The notes beneath the pieces are model-generated. The model had not been told where the DNA came from. It saw only the letters and a program-made list of their open reading frames with translations, and searched no databases. Made by a program: the position numbers and the translations under genes. Shown here piece after piece: positions 9,302-18,987 of a stretch of DNA of 64,000 nt (its first letter is position 1; each line of letters begins with the position of its first letter). This DNA is from Candidatus Saccharibacteria bacterium oral taxon 488 (GTDB lineage: Bacteria; Patescibacteriota; Saccharimonadia; Saccharimonadales; Saccharimonadaceae): NCBI GenBank assembly GCA_013099015.1, contig CP039998.1:1-64000 (forward strand), in the 5' to 3' direction.

Positions 9302-11164
9302 CTACACTGCCCCGTACCCGCCGAGCGGTGTCTCTGATGGTAGCTGGTGTCGAGAGATCGGCGAGGTGTTGATAAGTTCATATTCGGTGTCACTGGCCTG
9401 AATCTGGATGTGAACGTGGTTTTGTCCGGCAAAGAATAGCCCCTGCCCCACGGGGAAATTGGCGAGGCGTTTTTGCTCTTCCTCGGTTAGTTTGAAGACA
9501 CTGGAAAGGACATCAACGGCGCTGGTTGACTGCTTGAGCAGCAGCTGCATCGACGAGTTAGCGACAATGGCTCGGCCCATCTTGCTACCCATAAAGTCCT
9601 CGACGTCCTGGGTGATGGTCGTGAGACCGAGCTGATATTTGCGGGCGCGCTTGGCGAGAGAAAACAGGAAGTTGGCAGAGTCGTCGTAGCGCATCAGCTG
9701 CCAGGCCTCATCGACGATGAGCATGCGCCGTTTTTGGTCGGTACGCGTAATGTTCCAGATGTGATTGAGCACAATGTACATAGCGATCGGTCGTAGCTCG
9801 TCCTCGAGATCGCGGATATTAAAGACCACCATGGTGTTATTGATATCGATGTTTGATTGCTGACTAAAGATACCAGCGAAAGTACCCGAGGTAAACTTGC
9901 GGAGCCGTTGGGCGAGGCTTGGCCCGGTGCCGCCCATATGAAGCAGCGTATCGTAGAGGTCGGCGATAGTTGGCGGTGTCGAGTGATGTGTCAATGGGTC
10001 GGCGGTGATGCCGATGCGGGCGTAGGTGTCGATCAGCGCCTGGTCAATATCAGCCTCTTCAGCGGCCGTCAGTCCGGCGATAATCTGTCCACCCGCTGTC
10101 GTCTGCGAACCACCCAGCATCTGTCGCAACAACCCATGCAGCGTCACTAAATTCGCCCTCAGTGCATCGTCTGCCTCATCGGTATCAATTACTCGCGGCA
10201 GATCAAACGGATTGATGCGGGTGTCGCTGTTGAGGCTGAGTCGAATGTAGCTGCCGCCAACGGCGTCGGACAATTTCTGGTATTCGTTTTCTGGGTCGAT
10301 AATCACGATGTCCGAGCCGAGCATCATACTGCGCAGTGCCTCCAGTTTGACGGTGAACGACTTACCAGCACCAGATTTAGCGAACACCACCATGTTGGCA
10401 TTCTCGAGAGAAAAGCGATCAAAAATTACCAAGCCGTTATTATGCATATTAATACCATATAGCACACCCTTGCCGTCAGTTAGATCGGCCGAGGTAAACG
10501 GAAAGCTGGTAGAAATAGCGCCGGTATTCATGTTGCGGCGAACCTGGAGCTGGTCGGTCAGCTGTGGAATGGTGCTATTGAGGCCCTGCTCTTGTTGGGC
10601 CGAGGCAACCTTAGAGAACACCAGCTGCTGGCCAAAAATTGTCTCGATCTTGTGCTGGATAAAGTTGAGTTCATCAATACTGTCGGCATAAATCGTGATG
10701 TAAAGGCCAAAGCGGAAGAACTTTTCCGAGCCGATCTGTAGCTGGTTGCGCAGTTCCTCGGCGTCCTGCAATGCCGCTTCCATCGCTGGGTCGCGCACCT
10801 TGCCCTTCTCGGAATTGATACTGAGGCTGGCCTCGAGCTGAGTCACTTTCTTGCGCAGGTTGTTGAGTACCACCTGGGTGTCAACCGGGTAAATGAACAT
10901 ACTAATATCCAGCACCTCGTCGATGTTGATCACCGAGCTGAGCCAACCGGTGTATAGCTCGCGCGGATACCCGTAGACGTACATGGTGCGGCCGTACTTT
11001 GAGCCGAGGCGGAAGTGGTCAGACTTGAGCTCGAGACTACTCGGGGCAATAAAGTCGCGTAAGGTTCTCACGCCGGTGAGAAATGCCTGCTCTACCTCGG
11101 CCTGCTCGCGGGCCCGCTGTTGAGCGGCGATATCAATAGCGTCTAACTTCTTTTTTCTAGCCAT
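9302..11164 (-). CDS. virB4: VirB4-family secretion ATPase
   Basis: Cytoplasmic ATPase that powers type IV secretion and pilus assembly. The 620-residue form has Walker A SGAGKS, Walker B LIVDEAW and the downstream ITQDVEDF segment typical of VirB4/TrbE. I chose the ATG at 11164 because GGAGGAG lies just before it and the next residues (MARKKKLDA) form a natural start; the longer frame up to 11215 would run deep into the upstream gene. It overlaps the TraC-like gene by 8 bases. No relaxase or VirD4 coupling protein is present in the window, so conjugation is not implied. Confidence 0.93.
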   Translation of the reverse strand: MARKKKLDAIDIAAQQRAREQAEVEQAFLTGVRTLRDFIAPSSLELKSDHFRLGSKYGRTMYVYGYPRELYTGWLSSVINIDEVLDISMFIYPVDTQVVLNNLRKKVTQLEASLSINSEKGKVRDPAMEAALQDAEELRNQLQIGSEKFFRFGLYITIYADSIDELNFIQHKIETIFGQQLVFSKVASAQQEQGLNSTIPQLTDQLQVRRNMNTGAISTSFPFTSADLTDGKGVLYGINMHNNGLVIFDRFSLENANMVVFAKSGAGKSFTVKLEALRSMMLGSDIVIIDPENEYQKLSDAVGGSYIRLSLNSDTRINPFDLPRVIDTDEADDALRANLVTLHGLLRQMLGGSQTTAGGQIIAGLTAAEEADIDQALIDTYARIGITADPLTHHSTPPTIADLYDTLLHMGGTGPSLAQRLRKFTSGTFAGIFSQQSNIDINNTMVVFNIRDLEDELRPIAMYIVLNHIWNITRTDQKRRMLIVDEAWQLMRYDDSANFLFSLAKRARKYQLGLTTITQDVEDFMGSKMGRAIVANSSMQLLLKQSTSAVDVLSSVFKLTEEEQKRLANFPVGQGLFFAGQNHVHIQIQASDTEYELINTSPISRHQLPSETPLGGYGAV

Positions 11165-12230
11165 GTCGCGCTCCTCCATACCCATGTGGCGATTCGCCCT
11201 GCCCCTTGCGGACATAGGTCGTTGCTAGCTCATCGGCGCCAACGCTCAATGGTTGTTGCGGTGCCACGTCAGGGTTGTATGAACTGTAGAATAATTCGCC
11301 CAGCTGTTTGGTGTTAAGCTGCGAACTCTTCACGCCCATCTGAAACAGCCCGCTCATTACCGAATCAACTCGGTTCTTAATTTCATCCTTGGCCTTTTCG
11401 TAGGCGGTCTGCTCGATCTTGGTGACGACATTGTCTTTCTTGCCGCCAAAAAAGCTATCGAACAGACCCTTGGCCTGCTGCTTGATAACTTGCATGTCGC
11501 CGCTCTGATAATACGGTACCACGATGTAAAAATCCTTATCCATAATATTAGCCTCCTGGGCAAGGACATCGATAAAGTTGATGTAGTCATCCATCAGCAC
11601 GTTGAGGAGCATATTGTCTTGGTTGCGGCGAATGTCAACGAGGCGGTCGATGTATGGTCCGATGTCGACGCGTCGTGAGCGAATGAGCACTTGAACCGGA
11701 AAATATAACGAGTTAAGGAAGTTTTGGTAGCTAAATTCAATTCCCTCCCGCTCGCGGCCACTCATCAGATCGAAGTTGATCGACTGACATTGAACAATCG
11801 CCCGAAAGCTGCCGTCGTTCATGATAATCATGTTCTCGCGCATCTCAGAAAATAGCAGCGTATTCTGGGTGCTGGTTGGGCCTTTTTGTTGAGGTTTTGC
11901 CTGGTTAGTTGGCTGCTTGGCGGGCTGTTGCGGGGCTGGCTGTGGCTGGTTGGGCTCGGGTGCGGGCGGCAAGTTGGGGGTTGGTTGTGCCGCGGGTTGC
12001 GTGCTTGGCGTCGGCTGGGTTGGTGCTTGTGTTTGCGATTGCGATGGTGGCAGCGGGCTGAATTGATCAGGAAACTGAGCGTACGGTGAGGTTGGTTCTG
12101 CGGAGACTGGGTCAGGCCCAGAGGCAATGACCCCCGGCGTGGTCGGCAAATTTGACGGTGCACCAAACTGTGGTGCAGTGGCTGCATCTGGTGGATAGTG
12201 ATATGGTTGCTGTTGCTGATCTGGTTGCAT
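11157..12230 (-). CDS. TraC-like protein of the T4SS locus, proline/glutamine-rich N-terminus
   Basis: A 357-residue protein with two parts. Residues 1-125 are low-complexity and rich in Pro, Gln and Thr, probably disordered. Residues 130-340 resemble the TraC-like N-terminal part of VirB4-type proteins (MRENMIIMNDGSFRAIVQ, then a domain with IDRLVDIRRNQ). In this locus the VirB4 function therefore seems divided between this protein and the ATPase encoded directly after it. AGGTGG precedes the ATG. The gene is 11 bases downstream of the PrgI gene. Family assignment is from recognition of CPR loci; exact role unknown. Confidence 0.8.
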   Translation of the reverse strand: MQPDQQQQPYHYPPDAATAPQFGAPSNLPTTPGVIASGPDPVSAEPTSPYAQFPDQFSPLPPSQSQTQAPTQPTPSTQPAAQPTPNLPPAPEPNQPQPAPQQPAKQPTNQAKPQQKGPTSTQNTLLFSEMRENMIIMNDGSFRAIVQCQSINFDLMSGREREGIEFSYQNFLNSLYFPVQVLIRSRRVDIGPYIDRLVDIRRNQDNMLLNVLMDDYINFIDVLAQEANIMDKDFYIVVPYYQSGDMQVIKQQAKGLFDSFFGGKKDNVVTKIEQTAYEKAKDEIKNRVDSVMSGLFQMGVKSSQLNTKQLGELFYSSYNPDVAPQQPLSVGADELATTYVRKGQGESPHGYGGARHG

Positions 12231-12241
12231 AGATATCCCAC

Positions 12242-13132
12242 CTAGTGAAGCGAAATCACGACTTCCTTATCATGTTCTTTTTGGATGCGACCGGCCTCTC
12301 GTTGGAGCGAGGCGACTGACAGATCGCTGTGATTACGCGCTAAGTCCATTATAGCAGGCGAGACGGGTGCTGTGCTAGGGGGCGCCTGGTCGGTGTGGGC
12401 CGTCGCGGTCGTCTGCTCGCTGATGGGCGTGATGATAGACTGCTGCATAGTTGGATAGGGGTTGAAGGTCGAGGGTTGCGGTGAGGGGGCTTGGTCGTCT
12501 TGGGCGGTCTGGGTAGTCGGGGTGGTTTGGGCTCGCTGCATTTGCTGGACAATGTCATCATGACGCTTTTCGTCGGCCCGCTCAATCAGTGTTTCAAAGG
12601 CGCGGGCTGTCTTGCTACTCGGGTCCAGTGGATCTTGGGCGGTCTGAGCCTCGTTATACCAGTCTGCTTGCATTGAGCTTCCCCCCACCGAGCTGTTTGG
12701 GTTGCTGACACCACGCACCGACCAGCCGTGTGTATCTACCAGTGTCGCCAGATATGACAGTCGGCGATTAACTTCTGCCTGGTCATACCCCTTGCTATAT
12801 TGCTTTTCCTCAATACGCGGAGCAATGACTTCGACCATTCGCTCAATACCATCGGCTCGCCACAGTCGTTGCTTGGGCTTAAGTATAAATGAAATAACTG
12901 CTGCGAGATAAACCTCCATTGGCTGATCCTTGCGCAGTGGTAAGGCTAATGCCCCAAAAAATAGCGCAATTGGCACCGGGATGATCGCCAGTGGCGGCAG
13001 CACCGAGAATAGGCCCCATGCTAGCGCAACCATTCCGACCGCGATGATCAAGAAAATGAACTGCTTGAAGCTAAACGGCCCGAGCAGCTTGTCATCAGCT
13101 TCCACATCCTGGGGAACTTTGTAGACGGCCAT
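12242..13132 (-). CDS. PrgI-family membrane protein (T4SS component)
   Basis: A 296-residue protein. The N-terminal 100 residues match the PrgI pattern: a short start MAVYKVPQDVEADDKLLGP, two adjacent hydrophobic helices (about 25-65) and a basic segment. PrgI proteins sit next to virB4 in Gram-positive-type secretion systems. The C-terminal half is hydrophilic, rich in Gln, Thr and Pro, and is longer than in plain PrgI. An extended -10 box (TGC TATAAT, at 13141-13146 on the minus strand) lies 8 bases before ATG, suggesting an internal, nearly leaderless promoter within the operon. Confidence 0.85.
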   Translation of the reverse strand: MAVYKVPQDVEADDKLLGPFSFKQFIFLIIAVGMVALAWGLFSVLPPLAIIPVPIALFFGALALPLRKDQPMEVYLAAVISFILKPKQRLWRADGIERMVEVIAPRIEEKQYSKGYDQAEVNRRLSYLATLVDTHGWSVRGVSNPNSSVGGSSMQADWYNEAQTAQDPLDPSSKTARAFETLIERADEKRHDDIVQQMQRAQTTPTTQTAQDDQAPSPQPSTFNPYPTMQQSIITPISEQTTATAHTDQAPPSTAPVSPAIMDLARNHSDLSVASLQREAGRIQKEHDKEVVISLH

Positions 13133-13156
13133 TGGGTATTATTATAGCAGATTAGC

Positions 13157-15787
13157 TTAGGTTTCTGTTGGCGGCAGATACGAAAGGGCCGCCTCCATTC
13201 GCTTAATTGCACCGATACTTTCACCAATACGACCACTATATTGTGGAGTCGTCCGTACTTCATTTATTCGATCGCGCAGAATCTGAAGATGCTGTTGTGA
13301 AATTTGTCCTCGGAAGCTGGAGTTTTCAATCATATCGGCCAAGGTGTTAAGATAGACAGCGTCTTGCGTGACCAGGCCTTCGGTCGATAATTTATCCTCG
13401 CTAAGCGCCTTGATGGTTGTTTGGGTGATAAACTCTTGGCCAGACCATGGCATATTATTAATCTTAATCTTATTAGCAATTGAAGATCCGATCCAGAACG
13501 GTCGTGCCGGGTTGTTCTTGAGAGCGTCGCCAGCTTCTTGGGCAAGGGCATCGTCAAGGTGGGCAAAGTCAAGCTGGCTGGTCAACGACTTGATGGCCTT
13601 AATGTTCTTACCGCCAAGAACACGACGAAGCGACGCAGCCTTGACATCCCTGGTAACGGTAATGCCTTTGACCTCGCTACCGATAGCACCAAGAGCCATA
13701 TCTACCATGTCAAACTCATCGGCATTGTATCGATCAAGCAAGCGATTTGCGCTCTCGACGCCTTCGTTGTAGGCATTGCTGAGCGTTTGTTCTGCCATGG
13801 CAATTGCTCGATCAGCACCGCGACTGTCACCGAAGTATATTTGTTCGACCTGTCCAGCCAGATTGCGCATCGTCTCGTTTTCTTTCAGTTCATTTGCCCA
13901 TCGATCATCGGCAACACGCTGCGATGAAGCGTTCTGTAGGCCCTGGAGAGCCACTTGCTGCGCCGCTCCTCGGGCACGCTCCAAGCTTTCTTGGAATGAC
14001 GAAGACAACTCATTGGTCTGGGTAGGCTTGAGTGCCCGCATCGACTTATAATAAGTGTCAGCCGCTCCCTTAGAAGCCTCAGCCTGCTCAGACCATGATT
14101 GTGCTTGTGCGTATCGGTCAAAGGCGGCGGAATTAGACATCAGATGATTGCCCCAAGCGGCCTCTAGCCGACCCTCGATAGCCTTTTTGTCTTCGTTAAC
14201 CATCCGTCGGTATTGATCAATCTTAGCATAGGAACCAGTCCCCTTTCGTATGACATCAGATTCATCTTGCAACTCTTTGAGCTTATCCTTACGATTTTGC
14301 GATGACTGCGCCAGTCTGCGTCGCCATGCCGTTGGGGTAAATTTGCTGTCTGGATGTTTGTTGAATTTTTTGTGTTTAGTAATTTCGCTCCGCTCTTTTG
14401 CCCAGTTTTTAGATCGGTCGAATAGGCCCTTGCTGCGGTCATTAACGAGGCCGGTGAATTTGCCGAGGAGTCCGCCACCCAACTTGATCATTAACGGCGT
14501 CAGGGCGAGTGGCGCGATCTGGACCGCCATACCGAGGATATACATCACTGCCCCGTTCGGTCCCGCGGCGTTTTGCATAATGACTGAGCCCGCCAGCTGT
14601 GCCCCACCAAAGGCTGCCGCAAACCCCGGGAAGAATATCAACATCGTCAAGAAGATATCCTTCCACTTGTCAAACCACTTTTCTGTGCCTGGCAACAAGT
14701 AAGCCACAAAAGCCAGCGGTGAAATGATAATCAAAATAACAATTAACGCCTGACGGGCGGCCATAATGATAACAACGAGAAGAATAACGAGTCCAATACC
14801 ACACAAAAGTGGCACAATAAAAGGAAGTAGCTCGGCCCGCATGACGATTCCGGCAGCCAGCGCCGCACCGCCGGCAGCGCCTCCCAAAATCTGGAAGGTG
14901 ACCTCTTGCCAGGTCATTGGTTCAGATGCTGGTGCAGATCCGCCCAGGGTGGCGACTGTGTTACGAATATTCATGAACATGTCTTGGAGTGCACTTCCGG
15001 CGATGTTTGACAGGTCGAGGAGTATGGCGCAGACGTGGAACGACAAATTGACTAGTACCGCCGCGACAATTAAGCGAGGCAACATCTTTTTGATGCCATA
15101 ATTGGAGATGCCCATAGAAGTAACTTGTGAATAAATAATGACTATGAACATGACGATAAAGATACCGTTGGCGATATTGCGAACGATATTCCAAGCCAGA
15201 AAGATGCCACTGGTCTGATTACCCGTCTGAAGCGGCGGTACCACGAGGAAGCTTTTAAGCACCCCAAACATCCAGTCGATGGAGCTAGCTAACCACGCCG
15301 AAACGGGACAAAGGATCCAGCCGATACCGCCAGCAACTTCACACGAAGACGCAGAGTTTTGGCTCGGTGGGTCAATTGATAATGTGGTTGATTCTTTCTT
15401 TGTGTAAGTGTTTGGCGAAGTGTACGTGAATGTTGTTAGGGACACTGAGGTCATTGATCCGAGATCGCCTGTTGACGGAAAGTGAATTACGCGGACGTCT
15501 TGATTATTGGCCACAGTTTTCTTTGACATGTAGACCACTTGGTCAGACCCTAAGTTGAGGGCCTTTAGTTTGTCGACGTCGGAAACTCGCTCAAATGTCT
15601 CGTTGTCGTAGGATATTTTGCTACTATCCCACTTCGCGTCCGCCGCCAGCGCCTGGCCCGAGGTTACGACCGTACTCAAAAAAATACTGACTAGGAGGCC
15701 CACCGCCAGCAATATAAACCATTGCAACCATCGCATCGACGATCGCTTTTGTGAACGTAACCACTCCATTACTGGTAATGGTAGCAT
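13157..15787 (-). CDS. VirB6/TrbL-like polytopic membrane protein
   Basis: An 876-residue protein with an N-terminal hydrophobic signal segment (about 20-45, ending QALAAD), an extracytoplasmic stretch, then a block of about six transmembrane helices (roughly 195-430) and a large hydrophilic, helix-rich cytoplasmic tail of over 400 residues. The membrane block shares the pattern ISNYGIKKMLPRLIVAA with the neighbouring 1029-residue protein, so the two are paralogues. Such proteins form the inner-membrane pore of type IV systems. The start is uncertain: no ribosome site is visible at 15787, and in-frame ATGs lie 6 and 17 codons downstream. Confidence 0.85.
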   Translation of the reverse strand: MLPLPVMEWLRSQKRSSMRWLQWFILLAVGLLVSIFLSTVVTSGQALAADAKWDSSKISYDNETFERVSDVDKLKALNLGSDQVVYMSKKTVANNQDVRVIHFPSTGDLGSMTSVSLTTFTYTSPNTYTKKESTTLSIDPPSQNSASSCEVAGGIGWILCPVSAWLASSIDWMFGVLKSFLVVPPLQTGNQTSGIFLAWNIVRNIANGIFIVMFIVIIYSQVTSMGISNYGIKKMLPRLIVAAVLVNLSFHVCAILLDLSNIAGSALQDMFMNIRNTVATLGGSAPASEPMTWQEVTFQILGGAAGGAALAAGIVMRAELLPFIVPLLCGIGLVILLVVIIMAARQALIVILIIISPLAFVAYLLPGTEKWFDKWKDIFLTMLIFFPGFAAAFGGAQLAGSVIMQNAAGPNGAVMYILGMAVQIAPLALTPLMIKLGGGLLGKFTGLVNDRSKGLFDRSKNWAKERSEITKHKKFNKHPDSKFTPTAWRRRLAQSSQNRKDKLKELQDESDVIRKGTGSYAKIDQYRRMVNEDKKAIEGRLEAAWGNHLMSNSAAFDRYAQAQSWSEQAEASKGAADTYYKSMRALKPTQTNELSSSFQESLERARGAAQQVALQGLQNASSQRVADDRWANELKENETMRNLAGQVEQIYFGDSRGADRAIAMAEQTLSNAYNEGVESANRLLDRYNADEFDMVDMALGAIGSEVKGITVTRDVKAASLRRVLGGKNIKAIKSLTSQLDFAHLDDALAQEAGDALKNNPARPFWIGSSIANKIKINNMPWSGQEFITQTTIKALSEDKLSTEGLVTQDAVYLNTLADMIENSSFRGQISQQHLQILRDRINEVRTTPQYSGRIGESIGAIKRMEAALSYLPPTET

Positions 15788-15811
15788 TTTTATAGAGAAA
15801 AGTCAATGGGT

Positions 15812-18800
15812 TTAGCTAGCGGCGGGTGGATTGTTGTTGCGATTATTTTGATTATTTGGCGGTGCTGAAGGCGGGGATTGCGGTGGAGCTGGCCCCCTCC
15901 CTGTTCCGGCGACGAATGTCCGCCCCATCGGGGTATCTGACGGAATTGCTTCGGTAATATTGTTTGACGATGCAGTGTCGTGGGGTATTCTGATTTCTTC
16001 GGTTCCTACGCTGTTGTTTCGTATACTCTCGAGCTCCCTACGGGCGCTGCCTGATATCGAGGTGTTGACGCGCTTATTGTCAAGCACTGAGGCTGCCCTG
16101 TCGGCGGAAATACCGACCATTCTTTGACCCCCCTTGGTAAACTCAGTTTCACCAGCAACCTTAATTGCACTGGATGCCTGTCGCGCCAATTTTTCATCGC
16201 TTAACCCATTAACTCCCTTGGCGGTCAACTCGGCCATTTGTTGCTGACTAAAGCTGACCGAGGTTGTTCCGTCCTGCTCCATCTGGTCGATGGCCGTTCT
16301 ACCCATTTCAAACAGGCCGGCGTGGTCATCTTTCATCCTAGTAAGGGTTTCTGCCATGCGGCGGTTGCTGATAGTTCCACCACCCTGGAGATACTCGTAC
16401 ATTTGTTCGGCGCCGTGCTTACCAGTTGACTCTAATTTCTTAAAGGCAACATGTTTAAGTATCTCATTGTCCCCGGCGTTTCTCAGTGCAGCGGCGGCAT
16501 CACCATTGAACTGGTAGGCAAGCAGATCTTCTGCTGCCTCGAGCTCTTCTTTGTCCACGGCATCTTGACCCGCGGCCGCACTCCGGATGCCGTAATTTAC
16601 GTCTTTGCCTGCTCCGAGGAATTTATTATTTGCCAACCTGCTCCTGTTGAATTTCTCATTAAGCCCAGACATTCGATTTCTCCATATGTGATCCATAAGT
16701 CCGCTACCCTTCCAGGCCCCGGCCCGCATGAGCTGTTTACGGCGCGCTACTTGCTTCTTGCGAAAATCTTGCATCTGACCAAGTCGTGAATTGGCATACC
16801 TATCCTTTGCCCAGTTTTTGGCGCCGCCACCGAGGCGACCACCGGCGTTGTTGATGTGCTGGCTGATTGACCCGGCGACGTCGATGGCTTTCTTAAGGAC
16901 ACTCCACACGGCGATGAGCGGTAGGACTTTGATTAGCTCGCCAACAATCTGCATGATCATGTCGTTTCCACCCCCGGCCTTAACGATGGCCCCCGCTAGT
17001 ATGCCACCGCCGAACAGCAGGCCGATTGTCGGAAAGACCATGAGTAGCCCCACAAAGATTGAGCGCCATTTACTAAATAATTTTTCGGTATTTGGTAGCA
17101 GAAAGGCAACGAAAGCCAGCGGTGAGATAACAATGAGGATGACGATGAGTGCTTTACGGGCGATGAGTAGCACAGCAATGGTCGCCATAACAACCAGCCC
17201 AGATACAAGCGCTCCGATCAAAACCGCGAGGGCGAGGATCCCGGCTGTGCCTGCGGCGAGGACGGTTAGCGCAAAGCCCCCCCATGTACCACGCCCCTGG
17301 CCTGATTGAAAGATCTCATTTGCTCGGGTAATCTCGTCGCCAATGCCGCCAATGCCAGCACGCAGGCTATAGCCGAGGATGTTAGACAGATCAACGGCAA
17401 TTTGACAGATGTAAATTGATACATTCACCAGGATTGCGGCGACAATGAGCCGTGGCAGCATCTTTTTGATGCCGTAGTTCGAGATGCCAAAGCCGGTGAG
17501 CTGAGAGATGATGATTGCCAGAAACATAATGATGAACGCACCATTGGCAATGTTACGCATAATTCCCCAGGCTGCCTGTACTTCACCCCCAGAGGCAAGA
17601 TCCGGCTCAATCTTTAGGAAGTTGTCAGCGATCATGGCGAAAGCTGCGTCTGAAATATCAGACAAGAAATTAACGACTGGACAAATGAGCCAACCGAGGT
17701 CTTTGACGGCACACTCTGGCTTTTTCTCGTCGCCTCCGCTCTGGCCAGAGGGGGTGTCGGCGGAGATGCCAGAGAGGGCGTCGCTGATCTCTTTATCCTT
17801 ATACTTTGATTGCTCAGCAATACATTTGACGTACTCCTCAGAACTCGCCACAGCGCCACTTGACGGCAGCTTATCCTTACAGGCACTCATCCAGCTGTCA
17901 ACTTGTTGTTTACATATTTGCTCCGCTGGCCCTCCGGCGCCTCCGCCGCTTTTCTCGATGCATTTTTTTAGGAGGGCGTCATAGATGGCCTTACGAGTGT
18001 TATCAGCGGCCTCGGTTTTTGCTGACTTTGCGGCTGCTTCAGCATTGTCTGATGCCCATTGCGCGATTCGCCCACATGACATTTTTGTGTCTATGCCGCC
18101 AGGAGCGGTATAAGGCGCTCCCGCCCCGCTAAATAGGGGGACACTTTTATTTGCGTCGGGTATATAATAGTATCCATAAGCTACCGTACCATCAGCTAGG
18201 GCAACGGCTATTTTTTTGTTACGCTGATCGGCCTTTATGTCATTACTTGCGGCGTCATCTCCGCTATCGTATCCTCGCCATTCGGCTTTACAGCCAATCT
18301 TTTGGCCCGACAAGAGCGCCGCCATTGCCATAGAGTAGTTGACTAATGCTGAGTCGAATTTCAGGCTTTTGCCGGCCTTTTTTTCAAGGACTTGGATCGC
18401 ATATACTCCTCTGTCTCTCGGTATATTCCACTTATCGCCGCTGTACTCGCCCTTGGTAATATTGCTGGTACAGTCAAGGTTGGCGTTATCTCGCCATTCA
18501 CCTTTTAGCGCACAGAACATATCAGTAAAAGAACTGTAGCCGAATGCGTTTCGCGCAGCAGATACCACTTGCTTACAATCAAATAGCCCGTCATCATCGC
18601 CGTCAAGAATTGGACCGACAGTGGTAGTAATGGCACCACCCCAGTCGCCACTCGCAACCTTTGCGGAGGTAAGATTTCCGTCAAACCCAGCACCGCCAAC
18701 GATACAACCATGCATGGCGCGTGCGAGTAGGAGCTGTTTGACTTGAGCGAGATATGGAGAATGATCAAGACGCGCCCGAGCCGCGTTAGCGGTCGGTGAC

Positions 18801-18901
18801 AATGCAAAAAACGTCATGAGCATCGGAACGACTAACAGTGCGGCCAGCCCAACCAAGGTAATGCGAATACGTTGATGCGGGGTCTTTTTTTGCGTAAGCA
18901 T
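15812..18901 (-). CDS. VirB6/TrbL-like polytopic membrane protein (first gene of operon)
   Basis: A 1029-residue protein. It has a signal segment (about 15-40, ending in TANAARA), a cysteine-containing extracytoplasmic region of some 370 residues, a transmembrane block (about 425-690) with ISNYGIKKMLPRLIVAA as in its paralogue downstream, and a soluble C-terminal part ending in a proline- and asparagine-rich tail (PPNNQNNRNNNPP). It is the promoter-proximal gene of the secretion operon: a TGG TAATAT extended -10 box lies 9 bases before ATG. Two VirB6-like paralogues in tandem suggest a hetero-oligomeric channel; this is inference. Confidence 0.85.
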   Translation of the reverse strand: MLTQKKTPHQRIRITLVGLAALLVVPMLMTFFALSPTANAARARLDHSPYLAQVKQLLLARAMHGCIVGGAGFDGNLTSAKVASGDWGGAITTTVGPILDGDDDGLFDCKQVVSAARNAFGYSSFTDMFCALKGEWRDNANLDCTSNITKGEYSGDKWNIPRDRGVYAIQVLEKKAGKSLKFDSALVNYSMAMAALLSGQKIGCKAEWRGYDSGDDAASNDIKADQRNKKIAVALADGTVAYGYYYIPDANKSVPLFSGAGAPYTAPGGIDTKMSCGRIAQWASDNAEAAAKSAKTEAADNTRKAIYDALLKKCIEKSGGGAGGPAEQICKQQVDSWMSACKDKLPSSGAVASSEEYVKCIAEQSKYKDKEISDALSGISADTPSGQSGGDEKKPECAVKDLGWLICPVVNFLSDISDAAFAMIADNFLKIEPDLASGGEVQAAWGIMRNIANGAFIIMFLAIIISQLTGFGISNYGIKKMLPRLIVAAILVNVSIYICQIAVDLSNILGYSLRAGIGGIGDEITRANEIFQSGQGRGTWGGFALTVLAAGTAGILALAVLIGALVSGLVVMATIAVLLIARKALIVILIVISPLAFVAFLLPNTEKLFSKWRSIFVGLLMVFPTIGLLFGGGILAGAIVKAGGGNDMIMQIVGELIKVLPLIAVWSVLKKAIDVAGSISQHINNAGGRLGGGAKNWAKDRYANSRLGQMQDFRKKQVARRKQLMRAGAWKGSGLMDHIWRNRMSGLNEKFNRSRLANNKFLGAGKDVNYGIRSAAAGQDAVDKEELEAAEDLLAYQFNGDAAAALRNAGDNEILKHVAFKKLESTGKHGAEQMYEYLQGGGTISNRRMAETLTRMKDDHAGLFEMGRTAIDQMEQDGTTSVSFSQQQMAELTAKGVNGLSDEKLARQASSAIKVAGETEFTKGGQRMVGISADRAASVLDNKRVNTSISGSARRELESIRNNSVGTEEIRIPHDTASSNNITEAIPSDTPMGRTFVAGTGRGPAPPQSPPSAPPNNQNNRNNNPPAAS

Positions 18902-18937
18902 TATGAGAATATATTACCACGCTATTGCTAGTAATTC

Positions 18938-18968
18938 AAAAGAAGAGCTAAAAACTAGCTCTTCTTTT
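18938..18968 (-). terminator. Hairpin terminator after the lipoprotein gene
   Basis: A perfect 13-bp stem (AAAAGAAGAGCTA paired with TAGCTCTTCTTTT) with a 5-base loop. It lies between the lipoprotein gene and the VirB6-like operon, so it should end the former transcript and insulate the secretion operon. The stem ends in T-rich sequence on both strands. Confidence 0.8.
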
Positions 18969-18987
18969 GTCAGATGCGTCATTGACG

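Noticed and set aside
2705..18901. Integrative conjugative element
   Set aside because: No relaxase, coupling protein, integrase or terminal repeats are seen; the operon sits beside dnaN as a stable chromosomal locus.
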